NCBI GenBank assembly: GCA_021324715.1
Contig: JAJPIN010000072.1
Span: forward strand, 1-8,947
DNA from: Nitrososphaeria archaeon
GTDB taxonomy: Archaea > Thermoproteota > Nitrososphaeria > Nitrososphaerales > Nitrososphaeraceae
Direction: 5' to 3'
DNA: 8,947 nucleotides
Shown: positions 1 to 6,407 of the stretch, in pieces
Position numbering within the stretch: the first letter of the stretch is position 1
How the letters are laid out: each line of letters starts with the position of its first letter
The notes under the pieces: generated by a model
The model's database searches: none
Told to the model about the DNA's origin: nothing
Seen by the model: the letters and a program-made list of their open reading frames with translations, nothing else
Program-made: the position numbers and the translations under genes

Positions 1-84
1 AACAAGTGATGGAGATAGTGCAACCGCTACAAGTGCAATTAAAGCAACAACTATTTTTTTACCGTTGATAATCTTATAGTACAT
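1..84 (-). CDS. Secreted or membrane-anchored protein, N-terminus only (signal peptide)
   Basis: A reading frame starts at an ATG (complement of 82-84) and stays open for 28 codons to the window edge, so only the N-terminus is present. It has the build of an archaeal Sec signal peptide: a short polar, basic n-region (YYKIINGKK), then a hydrophobic core of Val, Ala, Leu and Ile, then SPS, where cleavage could occur after the Ala/Leu stretch. The protein is therefore probably exported across the cytoplasmic membrane or anchored in it. The mature part lies outside, so the function cannot be told; thaumarchaea export many copper proteins and S-layer-like proteins this way, but nothing here picks one. 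A CTTAAATTAG element (114-123, minus strand) lies about 34 nt upstream of the ATG and could be its TATA box. Confidence 0.7.
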   Translation of the reverse strand, partial: MYYKIINGKKIVVALIALVAVALSPSLV

Positions 85-221
85 CTCTTATCTACAACTA
101 GTAGAATGAGCACTAATTTAAGCAGTACTTTTTTTGAGTGAATTATTGTTATATTTGTTAACACAGTGCAGCTTGTAGAATAGTTAAACATCACTTGGAC
201 CGTGAATATGATTATAAAGTG

Positions 222-323
222 CGCCGGGAGAGGGATTTGAACCCTCGAGACCTTCACAGGTCACAAGCTTTCGATACATTAAAGGTTCCAGGCTTGCGCC
301 CTACCAGGCTAGGCGACCCCGGC
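222..323 (-). tRNA. tRNA-Ser(GGA) with a 16-nt intron
   Basis: The minus strand folds as a type II tRNA. The acceptor stem is GCCGGGG (323-317) with UCCCGGC (229-223), ending in a G-U pair. The D stem is GCCU/GGGC, the anticodon stem CAAGC/GCUUG, the long variable arm has stem GACCU/AGGUC, and the T arm is GAGGG-UUCAAAU-CCCUC. The discriminator base is G (222), the archaeal serine type, and CCA is not encoded. The anticodon loop begins C-U-GGA-A, giving anticodon GGA (complement of 287-289), which reads UCC/UCU. The interval between the anticodon-stem halves is 23 nt instead of 7, so 16 extra bases (about 270-285) are inferred to be an intron just after position 37, the standard archaeal site removed by the tRNA splicing endonuclease. 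The long variable arm rules out a class I tRNA, and the anticodon and discriminator argue against leucine. Confidence 0.93.
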
Positions 324-344
324 TCAAAATCTACTCAATTTTTT

Positions 345-353
345 CTTTATATT
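345..353 (-). promoter_or_regulatory. TATA box of the tRNA-Ser gene
   Basis: AATATAAAG on the minus strand is centred about 26 nt upstream of the mature tRNA 5' end (323), the usual TBP-binding distance in archaea. Confidence 0.6.
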
Positions 354-408
354 AACTATTAATTAGGTTCATGAATCGAAGTTTTTGAAAAAGTTCAATC
401 TTGAAGGA

Positions 409-564
409 TTATTCCTCGCTTAATAGCTTTCCAGACATCATGTCGTACTCATTTATCTTACTATGTCCTAATTTATCGACGTGTTCTTCAACATCAGAAC
501 GAAATGAAAAAGTAGATCTACATTCTTTACAAATCCAGATAGATCTCAGATCATAGTTCTTCAT
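409..564 (-). CDS. C2H2 zinc-finger microprotein, 51 aa
   Basis: This is a complete 51-residue ORF from ATG (complement of 562-564) to TAA. It carries one canonical C2H2 finger: C12-x2-C15-x12-H28-x5-H34, with the core hydrophobic residues in place (Phe19 three residues after the second Cys, Val25 two before the first His). Such lone-finger proteins are common in archaea; most are uncharacterised and thought to bind DNA, RNA or protein. The C-terminal tail (35-51) is acidic and probably disordered. An AT-rich element on the minus strand (588-597, reading TTAAATTTAA) lies about 28 nt upstream of the ATG, consistent with a leaderless or nearly leaderless mRNA. It stands alone between the tRNA and a convergent or divergent set of other tiny genes. 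The fold is clear; the cellular role is unknown. Confidence 0.75.
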   Translation of the reverse strand: MKNYDLRSIWICKECRSTFSFRSDVEEHVDKLGHSKINEYDMMSGKLLSEE

Positions 565-715
565 GGTTCAATTTGAAATATATTCCATTAAATTTAAAGA
601 ATAAGGTAGGAAGTTACATGTTATTCATTGAATAGAATCTTTCTAAAGTTTTAAGTAGTCGATTGTATTGTAAAAAACAAATAATCACGAGATTCTTGAG
701 ATGTTCTAGGAAACA

Positions 716-724
716 CTATATATT
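716..724 (+). promoter_or_regulatory. TATA box of the Cys-rich microprotein gene
   Basis: CTATATATT is centred about 27 nt upstream of the ATG at 747. In archaea this places transcription start at or next to that ATG, which supports a leaderless mRNA and selects 747 over the upstream in-frame TTG at 663. Confidence 0.6.
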
Positions 725-746
725 CATTCTTGCTTCCACAATATTG

Positions 747-905
747 ATGAGCACTACGTCCATTTCAAGCGATTGCAAGAATAATAGGCACCTTGAATGT
801 CTGGATTGCATGTGTAAATGTCATATTCCCGGTACTATGGAGAATTTAGCAAAGAAGATTGCTAAACTTGAGAGAGAAACCCCTGGTGTCGGTGAATCGC
901 TTTAA
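747..905 (+). CDS. Cysteine-rich microprotein, probable metal-binding, 52 aa
   Basis: From ATG 747 the product is 52 residues. Its N-terminal half has a dense Cys/His cluster: C10, H15, C18, C21, C23, C25 and H26, that is C-x7-C-x2-C-x-C-x-C-H. This is enough to bind a metal ion, most likely zinc. The C-terminal half (about 32-45) is a charged stretch likely to form a helix. The frame is open upstream to a TTG at 663 (80 aa), but that extension would put a basic and hydrophobic stretch in front and would span the TATA box at 716-724, so the shorter form is preferred. It converges on the FtsJ-like gene with a 25-nt gap. I do not recognise a named family; similar tiny Cys-rich archaeal proteins exist but their roles are unknown. 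Confidence 0.6.
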   Translation: MSTTSISSDCKNNRHLECLDCMCKCHIPGTMENLAKKIAKLERETPGVGESL

Positions 906-930
906 TTTAGCTTTTAATTTATGACTGACT

Positions 931-1554
931 CTAGTTTTTGCAATATCTTGGGCTATTATCAGTCCCACAAAATGATGAACAAACAAGATAAAATTCACTA
1001 CTTTTCTGTCTGCTCGCCTTTGGTTTGTTTGTTGTCACTTTCTTAAATATTCTGCACGCCTCTTGTTTTACATTTCCTGAAAATTCCCCCTCAAAGATCT
1101 TGAATATCGCATTGCCGCCAACTTTCAATACCTTTGTTGAAATGTCTAATGCAAGTAACGTAAGTGATATTTGCCTCTCGTGATCATAATGCCAAATTCC
1201 ACTAACATTAGGGGATAGATCGGATAGTACTACGTCATATGAAATTGGAAATCTTTGCTTAATAATTTGCAAAACATTTGGATCCTCTATGTCAACTTGA
1301 ATTACTGAAATTCCAGCAATCGGTCGGACTGGGCTTTTATCTATACCAACAACTTTTCCATTTAAACCACAATATTTCTTTGAGACTTGCAGCCATCCCC
1401 CTGGAGCACACCCAATATCTAAAATGGAGTCGTTTATTTTCACTACGTTGTATTTCTTAACAAGTTCTAGTAGCTTATACGAAGACCTACTCCTGTAGCC
1501 TTGGTCTTTGGCTAATTTTCTATATTGATCCCTTAACGCACTTTCTATTTTCAT
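931..1554 (-). CDS. rlmE: FtsJ/RlmE-type rRNA 2'-O-methyltransferase
   Basis: This SAM-dependent methyltransferase of the FtsJ/RrmJ family is 207 aa, the usual size of bacterial and archaeal RlmE. It methylates the 2'-O of a ribose; the bacterial enzyme modifies the A-loop U2552 of 23S rRNA, and the archaeal homologue is expected to act on the equivalent site. The SAM-binding motif I is LDIGCAPGGW (45-54), followed by the acidic end of strand 2, GID72. The K-D-K-E catalytic tetrad of 2'-O-methyltransferases is complete: K27 (SSYK), D112 (LSDLSP), K152 (AIFKIFEG) and E187 (SSEFYLV). The last 15 residues are Cys/Asn-rich and look unconserved. The start ATG lies inside the 3' end of the upstream 46-codon ORF (35-nt overlap), so the two are probably co-transcribed. 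The archaeal substrate is inferred from the family. Confidence 0.93.
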   Translation of the reverse strand: MKIESALRDQYRKLAKDQGYRSRSSYKLLELVKKYNVVKINDSILDIGCAPGGWLQVSKKYCGLNGKVVGIDKSPVRPIAGISVIQVDIEDPNVLQIIKQRFPISYDVVLSDLSPNVSGIWHYDHERQISLTLLALDISTKVLKVGGNAIFKIFEGEFSGNVKQEACRIFKKVTTNKPKASRQKSSEFYLVCSSFCGTDNSPRYCKN

Positions 1555-1660
1555 ATAATACGATTGCTAGCCTCATATCAGCTTGTAGTTTAAAAGCTTT
1601 TTCCAATTCATAGTTTGCTTTACGACTCTTTAGTTTCATATCTAAGCTAGTTTCTGTCAT
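1520..1660 (-). CDS. Small charged protein upstream of and overlapping the methyltransferase gene, 46 aa
   Basis: This is a complete ORF of 46 residues from ATG (complement of 1658-1660) to TAG. The protein is rich in Lys, Glu and Ala and is probably one long helix: residues about 7-40 alternate charged and hydrophobic positions and contain no proline. Its 3' end overlaps the start of the methyltransferase gene by 35 nt in another frame, and the preceding zinc-finger ORF ends 27 nt upstream, so the three may form one minus-strand transcription unit. Translational coupling to the methyltransferase is plausible. I do not recognise the family, and no metal-binding or catalytic motif is visible. 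The last six residues are encoded inside the methyltransferase frame and may be unimportant. Its coding nature rests on composition and position only. Confidence 0.5.
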   Translation of the reverse strand: MTETSLDMKLKSRKANYELEKAFKLQADMRLAIVLYENRKCVKGSI

Positions 1661-1687
1661 ATCATCATATATTCTGTACAAATTCAC

Positions 1688-1840
1688 TTATTGCAAGATA
1701 AAGTATCTTTTCATTACAGTTTCCATTCTTAATTTAACAATGTCCTTATCATTCAAAATTTCAGGATGCCTTTGTCTTAGGTGTCTGAGCGCAAACCTAA
1801 CATTCTGACTACATATTTTACATTTAGCTTTGCCGAACAT
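1688..1840 (-). CDS. Short-loop zinc-finger ORF, 50 aa (possibly the 3' part of a broken gene)
   Basis: From ATG (complement of 1838-1840) to TAA this encodes 50 residues. A finger of the form C7-x2-C10-x9-H20-x4-H25 is visible, with the pattern ALRHLRQRHPE typical of short-loop C2H2-like fingers. The C-terminal half is basic and helical. Importantly, the same frame is open for 51 more codons upstream of this ATG, to a TAG at 1994-1996, and that extension reads like protein: a Trp/Tyr-rich segment, then a hydrophobic stretch of about 20 residues that could be a membrane segment. No ATG, GTG or TTG lies in the extension. The 50-aa form may therefore be a genuine small gene, or the downstream remnant of the frameshifted gene described at 1841-2076. 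Confidence 0.5.
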   Translation of the reverse strand: MFGKAKCKICSQNVRFALRHLRQRHPEILNDKDIVKLRMETVMKRYFILQ

Positions 1841-2076
1841 TAGTAATATGGAAGCGATGTCAGTAATAAAAATTGTCAGACCTTGGATGAAAAAGAGTAG
1901 TTTATGAATTACTCCCTTTGGTAAAGATTGGCTAGATTCATAAAAATAGATCAGTCTGACCCAATTTTGCCATTTTCTATCGTCAATTCTAAACTAGCAA
2001 CATCTTTTGGTAGTGGATACTGTAATACTGATTGAAAATAAACACATATTTTTACCCAATTCCTATAGGCGGTCTT
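1841..2076 (-). pseudogene. Coding-like, out-of-frame sequence linking two zinc-finger ORFs
   Basis: Between the ORFs at 2052-2204 and 1688-1840 the minus strand keeps a protein-like reading, but in two further frames. Frame B is open from 2076 to a TGA at 1951-1953 and contains NWVKICVYF and, further on, PLPKDV. Frame C is open from 1993 into the downstream zinc finger and contains NWVRLIYFY and SLPKGV. The neighbouring frames overlap by 25 nt (2052-2076) and 43 nt (1951-1993), and both changes are in the same direction. Joined, they would give a single protein of about 170 residues with a finger at each end. The shared NWV and LPK motifs, and the octamer AATTGGGT repeated 95 nt apart, suggest that segments B and C are also related copies. 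A decayed gene, or two sequencing indels, explains this best; chance remains possible. Confidence 0.4.
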
Positions 2077-2204
2077 TTATGTTCACTGTGTTCAAGAAGT
2101 TTGTGATAATTTAACACATCCGTATTATCAAACATTTTTCCACAAATTTCACATTTCCATGTACTTATCCTTTTAGCAGTTTTACTTGACTGCTCAGAAG
2201 ACAT
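2052..2204 (-). CDS. C2H2 zinc-finger ORF, 50 aa (possibly the 5' part of a broken gene)
   Basis: From ATG (complement of 2202-2204) to TAA this encodes 50 residues. It has a textbook C2H2 finger: C18-x2-C21-x3-F25-x5-L31-x2-H34-x4-H39, followed by another His (H42). The first 15 residues are Ser/Lys/Thr-rich and probably disordered. The frame is open upstream to a TAG near 2315 without an ATG, GTG or TTG, so ATG 2204 is the only usual start. The protein ends abruptly soon after the finger, and protein-like sequence continues in another frame immediately downstream, so this may be the 5' part of a frameshifted gene. It is divergent from the ribosomal L40e gene. The finger fold is clear; target and role are unknown. 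Confidence 0.6.
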   Translation of the reverse strand: MSSEQSSKTAKRISTWKCEICGKMFDNTDVLNYHKLLEHSEHKRPPIGIG

Positions 2205-2467
2205 ACTATTATTAGAGAGGTCATTGCAGATAAGCTTTTCATCATGAATTTCGAGATCAATATAATTTTCAAGTTGTAGACGATAATCCAGATGTATAAG
2301 CTCACTGTGATTCTAAATAGACAATTTATGCCAGGAATCAGATAACGACTAAAGTTAATTATTGAACAAAATTTTCATTACAGGAAAAATTTCTAAACGT
2401 TTGTAAAGTGCAAATTAAGCATCAAATTTCGAAAAACAAAAATTTAGGATAAAAAAACCATATCTGA
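2205..2467. other. Intergenic region between the divergent zinc-finger and L40e genes
   Basis: This AT-rich 263-nt stretch holds no ORF that I can support. On the minus strand, in frame with the zinc-finger ORF, 36 stop-free codons precede its ATG and read as an acidic, protein-like sequence, but they lack a usual start codon. The part next to L40e (2400-2467) is very A-rich and should contain its promoter; AAAAATTTAGG around 2437-2447 is at the right distance for a TATA box but is a weak match. Confidence 0.4.
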
Positions 2468-2635
2468 ATGCCAATAACTGATGCGAATAAGAAACACATT
2501 GCACAACAGAGAAGGTTATTTTATAAAATATGTTTTGATTGTGGTGGAAAAAATCCTATACTTGCTTCAAGGTGCAGAAAGTGCCATGGAAAACACATGA
2601 GGCTCAAAAACAGGACTTTAGGAGCTAAAAAATAG
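2468..2635 (+). CDS. rpl40e: Ribosomal protein L40e (eL40)
   Basis: This gene, too short for many ORF callers, encodes a complete 55-residue protein from ATG to TAG. It matches archaeal L40e in length and pattern: an MPITD-type start, a basic helix with AQQRRLFYKIC, a four-Cys zinc knuckle C22-x2-C25-x10-C36-x2-C39, and the C-terminal KNRTLGAKK characteristic of the family. In eukaryotes the homologue is the ribosomal part of the ubiquitin-L40 fusion; in archaea it stands alone in the large subunit near the factor-binding site. It is followed by the 4-hydroxybutyryl-CoA dehydratase gene, which has its own TATA box, so the two are probably transcribed separately. Confidence 0.93.
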   Translation: MPITDANKKHIAQQRRLFYKICFDCGGKNPILASRCRKCHGKHMRLKNRTLGAKK

Positions 2636-2673
2636 ACTCTTCTTAAATTTAGCAAAAAATGGGCGGTTTGAGA

Positions 2674-2684
2674 ATATATAAATA
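2674..2684 (+). promoter_or_regulatory. TATA box of the 4-hydroxybutyryl-CoA dehydratase gene
   Basis: ATATATAAATA is the strongest TATA-like element in the window. Centred at about 2679, it predicts a start of transcription near 2705, only about 4 nt before the ATG at 2709. The purine-rich AAGGTG at 2690-2695 resembles a Shine-Dalgarno site but would lie upstream of that start and so probably is not in the mRNA. Confidence 0.7.
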
Positions 2685-2708
2685 TTATCAAGGTGAAATC
2701 TAATTATT

Positions 2709-4220
<1,512 letters not shown>

Positions 4221-4341
4221 TTTCTAACGCCTGCTTGATTATTAGTAGTCATGATTGTTTGAATTGGTTTTATTATTGTAAATGTATATTTTATCGGAAC
4301 GTTAATTATGTAGCAGGATAGGATATGAAAACCAATCAATA
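4221..4341. other. Intergenic region with APRT promoter and a 5-codon upstream ORF
   Basis: A TATA-like TATATTTTA (4285-4293) predicts transcription from about 4314, leaving a leader of about 28 nt before the APRT start. That leader contains ATG-AAA-ACC-AAT-CAA-TAA (4325-4342), whose stop codon overlaps the APRT start by one base (TAATG). Confidence 0.45.
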
Positions 4342-4872
4342 ATGGATAATATTCAGTTTAAAGATCTGGTTAGAATTTGGAATGATTTTCCTACCAAGGG
4401 AATTAAGTTCAAAGACATAAATCCACTTCTGATGACTCCAGATTCATTAAATTATCTTGATGAAAAATTATTCCATATGTGTGGAAATGTTCAAGTAAAT
4501 AAAATAGCTGCAATTGAATCACGTGGATTTATACCTGGATCGCTTCTTGCGAAGAGCCTTGGTAAGGGATTAGTTCTAATTAGAAAAGAAGGAAAATTAC
4601 CAGGTCCTACAATTAAACAACCCTATAGCATTGAATATGGTACTAGAATCATGGAAGTTCAAAATGATGCGATTCTGGATGGAGAGAAAATTCTAATTGT
4701 AGATGACTTGCTTGCAACAGGAGGCACTGCAGTCGCAGCCGCTTCGCTTGTGGAAAAATTGGGCGGCATAGTTGTTGGATTCGTCTTTATCATTTGTTTA
4801 AACTATTTGGATGGGATGGATACACTAAAAAAACATGGATATGACGTTAACTGCATTTTGGAGTATGACTGA
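4342..4872 (+). CDS. apt: Adenine phosphoribosyltransferase
   Basis: APRT makes AMP from adenine and PRPP in the cytosol (purine salvage). The 176-aa protein has the standard family length. Visible signatures are the N-terminal FPTKGIKFKDINPLL (16-30), the IESRGF motif (58-63), the flexible-loop RKEGKLPG (81-88), EYGT (98-101) and the PRPP-binding motif ILIVDDLLATGGTA (117-130), with the two acidic residues D121 and D122. IESRGF and RKxGKLPG belong to the bacterial/eukaryotic APRT class, not to the archaeal transferases annotated as Hpt-like. The start ATG is preceded by a tiny upstream ORF that ends on it. The downstream MTAP gene begins 3 nt after the stop codon, so the two form a tight operon in which APRT can use the adenine that MTAP releases. 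Confidence 0.95.
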   Translation: MDNIQFKDLVRIWNDFPTKGIKFKDINPLLMTPDSLNYLDEKLFHMCGNVQVNKIAAIESRGFIPGSLLAKSLGKGLVLIRKEGKLPGPTIKQPYSIEYGTRIMEVQNDAILDGEKILIVDDLLATGGTAVAAASLVEKLGGIVVGFVFIICLNYLDGMDTLKKHGYDVNCILEYD

Positions 4873-4875
4873 CTT

Positions 4876-5676
4876 TTGAAAAATTACCATTCTGAAATCG
4901 GCATTATAGGGGGAACTGGGATTTATAATGCTGAATTGCTTGATAATTCAAAATCAATAAAGATCTTTACTCCCTATGGTAGCACTTCTGATTTGATAAC
5001 GATCGGAGAATATGAAGGCAGATCAGTTGCATTCATTCCGCGTCATGGTAAAGGACATACCCTACCTCCACACAAGGTCAATAGTAGAGCCAATATTTGG
5101 GCTCTTCATTCATTAGGTGTAACAAGGATCATAGCGCCATCGGCAGTAGGAAGTCTACGTGATAGATATAAGCCTGGAGATGTTGTTCTACCGGATCAAT
5201 TTATAGATATTACTAAACAAAGAGACTATACGTTTTATGATGAAGGGCAAGTATGCCACGTGTCATGCGCTGATCCTTTTTGTAATGAATTAAGAGACAT
5301 TTTTGTAAAAGTTGGTAAAAAGCTAGATTATGATGTCCATGAACGATCTACCTATATTTGCATTGAAGGTCCTCGTTTTTCAACAAAGGCTGAATCAAAA
5401 TATTTTAAAGATATTTTACAAGGGGATATTATTGGAATGACACTCATCCCAGAATGCGTACTTGCAAGAGAAATGGAAATATGCTACGTTTCCATTGCAA
5501 CGGTTACTGACTATGATGTCTGGTATGAAAATCCGGTTTCTTCTAAAGAAATTCTTGAGGTTCTCACAAAAAACGCCAATAAAATAAAGGAACTGCTTGC
5601 AAAATTCATACCGAGCATTCCAGAATCGAGAAATAAATGCAAATGCAAGACAGCATTACAGGATTCTATGGTTTGA
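4876..5676 (+). CDS. mtnP: S-methyl-5'-thioadenosine phosphorylase
   Basis: MTAP splits methylthioadenosine with phosphate into adenine and 5-methylthioribose-1-phosphate, recycling the by-product of polyamine synthesis. The 266-aa protein shows the phosphorylase signatures: GIIGGTG (9-15, phosphate), PRHGKGH (55-61), IEGPRFST (163-170), GMT (187-189) and TDYDVW (211-216). The two Asp residues in TDYD (D212, D214) indicate preference for 6-aminopurines, that is adenosine-type substrates, instead of inosine or guanosine. A C255-K-C257 pair near the C-terminus matches the CxC motif that forms a disulfide in thermostable archaeal MTAP. The start is TTG, the only reasonable one, 3 nt after the APRT stop; GGAG at 4860-4863 may help initiation. 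The 3' end overlaps the converging gene at 5666 by 11 nt. Confidence 0.95.
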   Translation: MKNYHSEIGIIGGTGIYNAELLDNSKSIKIFTPYGSTSDLITIGEYEGRSVAFIPRHGKGHTLPPHKVNSRANIWALHSLGVTRIIAPSAVGSLRDRYKPGDVVLPDQFIDITKQRDYTFYDEGQVCHVSCADPFCNELRDIFVKVGKKLDYDVHERSTYICIEGPRFSTKAESKYFKDILQGDIIGMTLIPECVLAREMEICYVSIATVTDYDVWYENPVSSKEILEVLTKNANKIKELLAKFIPSIPESRNKCKCKTALQDSMV

Positions 5677-5971
5677 TTTGTTTTTTGGTTGTAGGATCTA
5701 TGAGGTTTACTTCTCCCTCTACAAGTTTTCGTTGCAGGACTAGTTGGAAATTCTCGGTATCATAACCGAGTTCTTTCAATTTGGACAAAGTTTTTTTTGT
5801 CAAGTTGAGACTAATATTATGACCCCCTATTCTTCCAAAGGCAATCGCGTTGAACTTTAATTTCGTATCTTTAATAACAAAGTAACCTCTTAGTTTACTT
5901 GCATACTCTCCGCCGTGAGCATTTTCTACGTATATCTCCGGTTCATCAGAAGGATACGAGTCAGCTATCAC
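5666..5971 (-). CDS. Unknown protein, 101 aa, coupled to upstream unknown gene
   Basis: This is a complete ORF starting with GTG (complement of 5969-5971) whose first bases overlap the TGA stop of the upstream gene (GTGA, 4 nt), a typical arrangement for translational coupling. I do not recognise the family. The N-terminal 20 residues are acidic (PSDEPEIYVENAHGGEY). The middle (about 29-55) looks like beta strands with Gly turns (IAFGRIGGHNISL), followed by a Lys-rich helix (57-69, TLSKLKELGY) and a last strand pair. No Cys, no signal peptide and no membrane segment are present, so it should be a small soluble cytosolic protein. The tight link suggests it works with the 137-aa protein. It converges on the MTAP gene with an 11-nt overlap, so transcripts from the two sides may interfere. 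Confidence 0.75.
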   Translation of the reverse strand: MIADSYPSDEPEIYVENAHGGEYASKLRGYFVIKDTKLKFNAIAFGRIGGHNISLNLTKKTLSKLKELGYDTENFQLVLQRKLVEGEVNLIDPTTKKQIKP

Positions 5972-6381
5972 ATTGGGTTTGCCTCATTTGTAATTTCGAT
6001 ACTTCTATTTACATTCTTGGACACTAAAAAACTCCACCAATTGTCATCTACTATCTTGTAATCTGAGACCTGAACTTCAACCGATGTTTCGTCGTCAGTA
6101 TCTAAGAACGATAATCTTCCATCTTTTATTATTCCTATTAATTTCCACCTCTCCTTACCCGCCCTATTTCTATTGATGGCTACGGCCCATTCTTGATCAT
6201 CTGGAATGGAAGGCATCCCGATATAGTCTACTATTTCTAAAATACCCAATCGTTTCTCTTCACAATATAATTTTTTATCTATAACATTTCTCCAGATATC
6301 AACGGCTCCTATTGTCCTATTATTTTCATTAATGTTAATCACTCCAAAATAGACCACCTTGTTCTCTGGGATGGTTGACAT
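5968..6381 (-). CDS. Unknown protein, 137 aa, middle gene of a minus-strand operon
   Basis: This is a complete ORF from ATG to TGA. I do not recognise a family. The sequence alternates hydrophobic and charged residues in the manner of a beta-rich soluble domain and has several Trp residues (W30, W65, W79, W115, W116), including the run DDNWWSFLV. A single Cys (C40) and no hydrophobic segment argue against a metal site or membrane anchor. It lies 26 nt downstream of the winged-helix gene and overlaps the following 101-aa gene by 4 nt, so the three are probably one transcription unit. Joint function with either neighbour is inferred from position only. Confidence 0.75.
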   Translation of the reverse strand: MSTIPENKVVYFGVININENNRTIGAVDIWRNVIDKKLYCEEKRLGILEIVDYIGMPSIPDDQEWAVAINRNRAGKERWKLIGIIKDGRLSFLDTDDETSVEVQVSDYKIVDDNWWSFLVSKNVNRSIEITNEANPM

Positions 6382-6407
6382 TAGACAAATAATGGAATCT
6401 AATTGCC

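Noticed and set aside
51..257. 68-codon open frame on the minus strand
   Set aside because: It runs through the 3' part of the tRNA gene and over the signal-peptide gene in another frame; composition is not protein-like.
663..746. N-terminal extension of the Cys-rich microprotein from a TTG
   Set aside because: The TATA box at 716-724 lies inside it and points to a leaderless start at 747.
1278..1460. 60-codon open frame on the plus strand
   Set aside because: Lies wholly antisense to the well-supported methyltransferase, with no promoter of its own.
1848..1907. 19-codon plus-strand ORF starting MEAMSVIKIV
   Set aside because: Too short, and antisense to the coding-like minus-strand segment that explains this stretch better.
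2205..2312. 36-codon acidic extension upstream of the zinc-finger ORF
   Set aside because: Protein-like, but lacks ATG, GTG or TTG and is closed by TAG; kept only as a note on the intergenic region.
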